64,000 bases of DNA, from NCBI GenBank assembly GCA_014706295.1, contig JACSVZ010000008.1, forward strand, positions 14,596,159 through 14,660,158. The letters are read 5' to 3'. Shown here one piece after another: positions 58,420 to 64,000 of the stretch. The stretch is from Lycocorax pyrrhopterus obiensis (taxonomy: Eukaryota; Chordata; Aves; Passeriformes; Paradisaeidae). The first letter of the stretch is position 1. Each line of letters starts with the position of its first letter. The position numbers and the translations under genes are program-made. Below the pieces are notes generated by a model. That model made no database searches, was not told the origin of the DNA, and saw nothing but the letters and a program-made list of their open reading frames with translations.

Positions 58420-61400
58420 CATTCCTAGACAGTGTTGTCTGACCATAAATCATACCCGGAGAACACAGTCACACGACTGTTGTGCAGCAGCCACTGCACA
58501 GCTCTGCAGGAGGAATTGCCGAGTCACCAATGCAGACCATTGCTAGGCCAAGGAACTGCACATTTCTAGAAGAGCCATTTCTAAAATCCATATTCTTCCC
58601 TCCTTGCTTGGATTATGACATGATCTCGAATTCCTCAAGAAAGTAAAATTCATTTACAAGTAAAAATTGTATTTGTGTAATATGAAAAATACATCATAGC
58701 ACAATTCATTTTCCAGATCACATGGTACAACAGTAATTTTCCAGGATATTAAGAAGAAAGCAGATTAGCAGCAAGGCCCGACATAATGCCAGTCAACACC
58801 TGCTTGTTACATCAGAAGATGAGCAACATTTTTTTTTGTGTGTGTGCAAGTCCAATGCTTTCACATCAAAAGACCCAAGAGATATTTCATTTTGATAGCT
58901 TCAAATAAGACAGTTTGGCATTCCACGGACAGATAGGTCTTGATGAATCAAGAAGGAAAGCAACATACTGAGAAAATAAATAGCAGTAGGAAAAGAAACC
59001 CAGTGTGTCTTACTGTGCATGGAAACATACATTAGGAATAAACAGAGATCTGATTAAGTAAAAATAGATTGTGGTATAAGTTGTTCATTATTTCAAGACA
59101 TGTATTTATTATTCATACCAGTACTATAAATCCATTCTGAATAAGAGTTCAGTTTCTTATAGGCGACATCAGTATTCTGCCTTTTTTTTTCCTTTAAAGA
59201 TTAATATTTCAGTAATGGTTTGGCTTTATTGTTAGCAATCCAGGAAAGCAATTACTGCCCCACCCTGAGCAAAAAAAGCAATGAATAACTTGCTTTGTGA
59301 GACAAGGCAGAGGCATAATCTGAGACAGACAACAGCACACAAACTCCTCTGCATTACTCTTCCAGGCTTCCGTAGCAACAGCCTATGCCAGTGTTTTTTA
59401 CTCACTCTTCCCCCACCCCTCCCTCGTACAACCCTGCCTTATTTCTCTCAGCATATTTGCTAAAGCTCAGAACACCAAAAATGCACAGCTTCAGGCCTGC
59501 CATAGCAAACCTGAATTACTCTGGACCTTTCTTCTAGTGATCTCCTCATACCATTCAGTGCACACACCTCCTATGTAGGTGCACTCCCTCTAAATGGGCT
59601 GGTTTTCTATTGAAATTCAGCAGTTCTCAGGTTTTGGGGCCAGTTGCAGTTGAACTGTTACCATTTTGTATGAATACAGCCATATTTATGTATAACTGAC
59701 ATCAGAGTCACATGTTTTACTGGTATCACTTGGGAAAAAAACAACCCACAGGTCACTATAAGTTTACTGCCATTTGAACACAAACTCTGCTTCTCTTTCC
59801 ACAATTTATAATCACAGTGACTGAAGTAGTGTATGTGAGCAACAAAAAGAGAGCAAGTGGCTACAGTACATACCAGTCCACCAAACAGTTTAGATAACTT
59901 ACATTCACTTTTGACATAAGCCTGAAGTCGTTGTTTGCTCTGCCCTCCAGATGCAGACCTTCAAGTTGAAGATTCAGTGGAGAAGCCTTACCAAAGGTCT
60001 AGCAATGAACAGCTAAGTGACTTAGGACTCCTCATTCTGAAACAAGCTGACTTAAGGGATATAGCAGAGATTACAGAAGTGGAGAGGGTGGAAAATAGTT
60101 GAAGCTAACAAGAAACAAGTTCAGAACAAACAAAGCCAAGGGTTTTTTTCTGCAAAGGAGTGCAATCCAGTGGAATTACCTGGCACAAGAAGCTAAATGT
60201 TTATATGGGCTCCAGGGGAAACTAGACAGGCTTGTGGAAGAGAAATCCAGCAAGGATTACTAATTACTAATCCATTCAACAATTACATATGGCTGTGTAG
60301 CCTGTTTGGTGTCAGAAAATCCCTGCATTGGAAATGGAGGTATCATTTAAGTTCATCCTGTTCTTATCACTGTTTCCTTTAGGTATGTGCTGCCTAAATC
60401 ATTGCTCAGTTCATCATCCCAGAGGCAGGGATATTAGATTGTCTACACCTTTTGTTTGATACCTTACAACTGCCCTTATGCAAACTAGGCCTCTGGAAAG
60501 CCCTAAGAGGGCAACAAACAGAGGCCCATACTGCCAGGATGTTTTAGTCTAAAAAACTTAATGCCTTTCCATTTTTTTCCTAAACAGTTTTAAATAACCT
60601 TCTTTCAGTTTAGCTTAAATTACTAGGAGGAAGTTTAACTTAAACCAGATTCTAAGACACATTTAAAACAGGTCCACACAGAGCTAACATATTTAGATAA
60701 TCTGATAGAGATAATACCTTAGCTCAGAGGAACACCAGCTAATATTAACCAGTGATTTTAGAGCTGAGAAAGTAAACAGAAACCAAATTTGAGAAAGTCA
60801 ACAAGGGAACCAACCTGTTTGGAGTCCCTACTAAGACTAATGGAGACACAGAGCATCTTACAACTACATAGCTAATGGAAGGTGATCACCCATAGCTCTA
60901 CAGGCAAAGCAAACTAAAAATCCAATCCTTTTTTTTATGGCCTGTGGAGACACTGGACACTCTTCTTGTACATGTTCAACACTAAAGTACCTTGTTCCCA
61001 AATAAATAATAAGAGGGATGTGGAAAAGGTTCTGTTAAAGAGCGAGAAGAAACTGAAATAAAAAACAACTCTATGCAGAAGAGCCTGTACTTATTTGTTC
61101 TTCCAAATTTTAATTTGGTTGATAATAATTTTTTCCTTAATTTTTCTTTTTCTTGCAGTTTTCATTGCCTTAGGATTTTTTCTGTTGTTGTTGGGTGGTG
61201 GGGTTTTTTGTTTGTTTTTTTTTTCTTTGATCTCCAAGAAGTAAGACTTTTTTTATCTTCCTGATCAATTTACAAACCATCAGGTGTCCTGACACCCTGA
61301 AATAAGTTCATTAATAGGCTTCATTCCTTCCAGGGGATAAATCCAAGAAAGGGAGGAGCAATCAGACAGTCAAATGCTGACCAGTAAGCAAAACACAATT

Positions 61401-62399
61401 GATGCAAAACTCACTGAGAAACTCAAAGAGATATGCCCAGTGTTCCAAATCACTTATGCGGAACAATAGGTTTGAGTGATTGGTGCAGTAGTTCTCATCA
61501 GAAATAAATATGAGAACAGCTACTCATTTGTGCTGTATTGTTGACATTTCTGCTCATAGTGCAGGCTGTAGCAGGTACTGTGTCAAATGGATGCATGGCA
61601 CTTAGTTTTAGAGGTTACAAATTTGTCAGTTATCTCAAGTTTTTTGTAAGAAGTTTAATGAGGATTACATGTCTCAGAAAACCCAGGGCACTTTACACCA
61701 GAGGAATTACACTGCAGAGCAAAAGGCCTCCAAGACTTTACTTGCCTTGCTGAAAAGAATTTGGTTGCCTCCATGACACTGCTTCTCTCATTGTAAAGCT
61801 TAACCGAGTGAGGGACACTCAGGTGCACAAGATGTTGAGCAATGTTTTTATGGCCTTGTCTCTCACTGAAGCCACTCCAGGGTTAAGCCTAAATGCTGTA
61901 AATAACACCTTGATGGGAACACAGCAAAGCTCAGCCATGGAGGAAGAACATGCAGAGGACTGTGCCCAAGAGTTTTGTACTATGTTCAGAAGGGGGCTTG
62001 GAGAGGGGGAATAGAAAATGGCTTGCCCCCAGGCAAATCCCTCCCTGAGAAAAAAAATGTGCTACCCTGGCTTCACGACCTTTAACATTATTTACAGGGT
62101 GTCCTTATTGTGCTCAGAGTATTCTGATGGTGGTCTTTACTGTAAACTGCTCTGATGCACCGCTGTAAACCTGAGAGCATCTCTACAGTAACAGTACATA
62201 TTGTTGGCCATTTGCTTTTGAGGGACTAAGCTTCCTTCTTAAACAAATAAACAATGCTGAAATCCCAATAGTATTTGCTGTCTTACCAATCTGCACTTCT
62301 ATTAATTTCTCCCTGAAAGCAGGTCTTTCTTAAGGGCACCTCTCTTTCTAGGGTGCCTGTTTGCAGCAGGCTTTACAAGCAGAGCAAGTGATGGCAGGC
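58420..62399. other. Intergenic upstream of VDAC2
   Basis: No coding exon recognised. Synteny would place SAMD8 to the right in the same (minus) orientation, but none of its coding exons are readable here. A T/G-rich tract lies at 61183-61235. Confidence 0.6.
60165..60275 (+). mobile_element. Possible ancient L3/CR1-like relic
   Basis: The stretch GGAATTACCTGGCACAAGAA, then AACTAGACAGGCTTGTGGA and AGAGAAATCCAGCAAGG, resembles in order the conserved tail of ancient L3-type LINEs (a line about an element dropping into a short 'remove-from-clone' peptide motif is not preserved). Similarity is judged from memory of such tails and is weak. Confidence 0.25.
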
Positions 62400-63000
62400 C
62401 ATTTGCCATAGCCAGGCTGGAGGGCTTTCGGGCTTCTGGAACCTGAGCTCCTGCCCCAAATGGCTCGGGCTTGGAGGAAGCTTCAGCCGGGCCAGGCTGG
62501 CTGAGCTCTGACACGGAGCGTGCCTTGGCTCCGGAGGCCGAAGGGCACTATCCCCTCTGGGTGGGAAGGAACATTGATGGGTCTTTAAACAAGGGGAAAG
62601 CAGCAGATTCTTGGAAGCAGATGTGCTGTGGGAAGGATGGTGGTGCTGAGCTGGCCAGCGGGTCCCGCACCCTGCGGCGGCTGTCGCGTTCTGGGTGCAA
62701 TGCCAGTGACCCCCGAGCCGTCGTACCCCCTTCAAGAGTGGGGGGGCCCAAGTTTTATCCTACAGGCGCACGGGAGTGAAGGGTGAAGTGCCGGCCGAAC
62801 ACGGGCCCTCTGTCCTGCAGCCCCGGCAGCGCCGGCACTTCGCGGAGCGATTCATCCCCTGTCGTTCCCGGGGTGCTGTCTTTCGGGAGCGCCGGCAGCG
62901 GAGGGCAGGCTTTCCCGGCCGGCACGGCACCGCAGAGGAGCTGTGGGTGCTGAGAGACAGCCCAGGCTTTGAAAAAGGAGACAGCGGCAGAGAGGGAGTT
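62400..63000. promoter_or_regulatory. Unassigned CpG-rich patch
   Basis: GC-rich stretch, densest at 62640-62950, with many CpG and two GCGCCGGCA words (62829-62837 and 62889-62897). It sits about 5 kb upstream of VDAC2 and is not linked to any gene I can recognise. Open frames on both strands lack family features. It could be a promoter, an enhancer-associated island or a GC-rich exon of a neighbouring gene such as SAMD8's 3' region. Confidence 0.4.
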
Positions 63001-64000
63001 CAGGCTGTTGGCACCGTCCTTCTGAAAGCAGGCTGACGTGCTGGAGTACACTGGGTGCTCCTGCACAGCCGGCAGCACATCCCGTGGGGAAGCGGACAGC
63101 ACAGGTGGAGCTGACCTAAAACCGATTGGTCTGTGATCAGCTGGAGTTTAACCGGAGCAATCTGACACAGCTGCTTACCTGGGAGGAGAGGCTTATCTTG
63201 ATAGGACAAACCTCTTAAAAACCTGCAAGAAGTGATTTATCTACAGCTCTATTTTGACAGCTATCATGCTAACAAGCATAAAAGTAGTGAATTAATTACT
63301 TTTTCTGCCTGCATGATTTCACTGAAAAACTGTGTAGTCCACACCCTTGCACGGCATGTGGAAAGTAAGCAACCTTTGCCAACATATGTGACTCATCCAG
63401 TCCTTTAAGGGTTTCATTTTCATTTGAATATAAGATAATAGAACACACACCCTCACACAAAAAAAGGGACCTGTAGCAGATTTTTCCTCTTTCACAGAAA
63501 TTTGACTGTGTATACACACAATCATGTTCTAGTTAGTTGCCAGGTGCTCAGTGCAGGACTCAGTGCAGCAGAGCTGATGATAGTGGTTCTTAAAATTAGA
63601 TCTGCCTAATCACCACCAGTAAAATGTCTTATTTTACGAATACCTTACTTCATGGATTCATTTTTATTTACTCACATTGATTAATTTTTATTTACTCACA
63701 TTGGAGGTTCTAGTCCAGAAATTTGTGTTCAGAAGTTTTGATTAAAATGTTCAGTGCTTTATAAGGGAAAAATGCTGTTTGCCCAATTGAAATAGTTCTT
63801 AAAAAGATTTAATTGAGACAGCTCTGTGCAATTCATGTTGAGGTGGGTATTTCAGACATCACATGAAAGAATCGCCCTTTTGCTGTCTAGTAAAACTCAC
63901 CCACTCAACCTGCAAACTTCAGAAGGATGTCCCATGGTACAGTTTGGCAACTGATTTCTGTTAAGGGTGCACGATGGAGGCGCATGCTTAATCTCTGCAC
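63001..64000. other. Right edge, no gene seen
   Basis: AT-rich DNA with the small duplication at 63661-63704; nothing else recognised. Confidence 0.6.
63661..63704. repeat. Tandem duplication, 24-bp period
   Basis: TTTTTATTTACTCACATTG occurs at 63661-63679 and 63685-63703, separated by ATTAA. Confidence 0.9.

Noticed and set aside
58420..64000. SAMD8 coding exons expected from synteny
   Set aside because: No frame matching a sphingomyelin-synthase-like C-terminus could be read on the minus strand; at most a UTR could be present.

Overview
This is a vertebrate nuclear window, almost certainly from a bird. The evidence is two spliced genes with GT-AG introns, CR1 LINE 3' ends, avian-type endogenous retrovirus LTRs, and encoded COMTD1 and VDAC2 proteins that read as avian. 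Only about 1.6 kb of the 64 kb is confidently coding. The rest is introns, CpG islands, a few mobile-element relics and long intergenic DNA. I see no bacterial-style operon, CRISPR array, tRNA or rRNA.

Layout. From 1 to about 22.8 kb there is gene-poor DNA with a CR1 relic (about 3.0-3.4 kb), an unusual LTR-derived element with inverted ends (7139-7510), a CR1 tail (about 13.34-13.47 kb), a pair of related 100-bp repeats (about 12.9 and 15.3 kb), and one short orphan reading frame on the minus strand (18737-18937). From 22.8 to 29.5 kb lies COMTD1 on the plus strand: CpG-island promoter, seven coding exons, 261 codons, tandem poly(A) signals. From 29.5 to 45.2 kb is intergenic DNA holding a textbook solo LTR with target-site duplication (33213-33708), a longer CR1 fragment (about 39.72-40.34 kb) and an orphan CpG island built around a 52-bp tandem repeat (about 40.8-41.5 kb). 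From about 45.7 to 57.4 kb lies VDAC2 on the minus strand: a non-coding first exon in a large CpG island, then eight coding exons, 283 codons. From 58.4 to 64 kb I find no gene, but there is a further unassigned CpG-rich patch at about 62.4-63.0 kb.

COMTD1 and VDAC2 are convergent (tail to tail), which matches the VDAC2-COMTD1 order known from human 10q22 and implies that the gene-poor left flank points toward ZNF503 and the right flank toward SAMD8. Both products are mitochondrial: VDAC2 is an outer-membrane porin, and COMTD1 is a membrane-anchored putative O-methyltransferase linked to pheomelanin pigmentation in chicken. Nothing in the sequence shows that they work in one pathway. I did not find a previously undescribed multi-gene system. 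The most unusual items are the 35-nt T tract abutting a VDAC2 splice acceptor, the inverted-end LTR element, the 52-bp repeat CpG island and the orphan reading frame at 18.7 kb.
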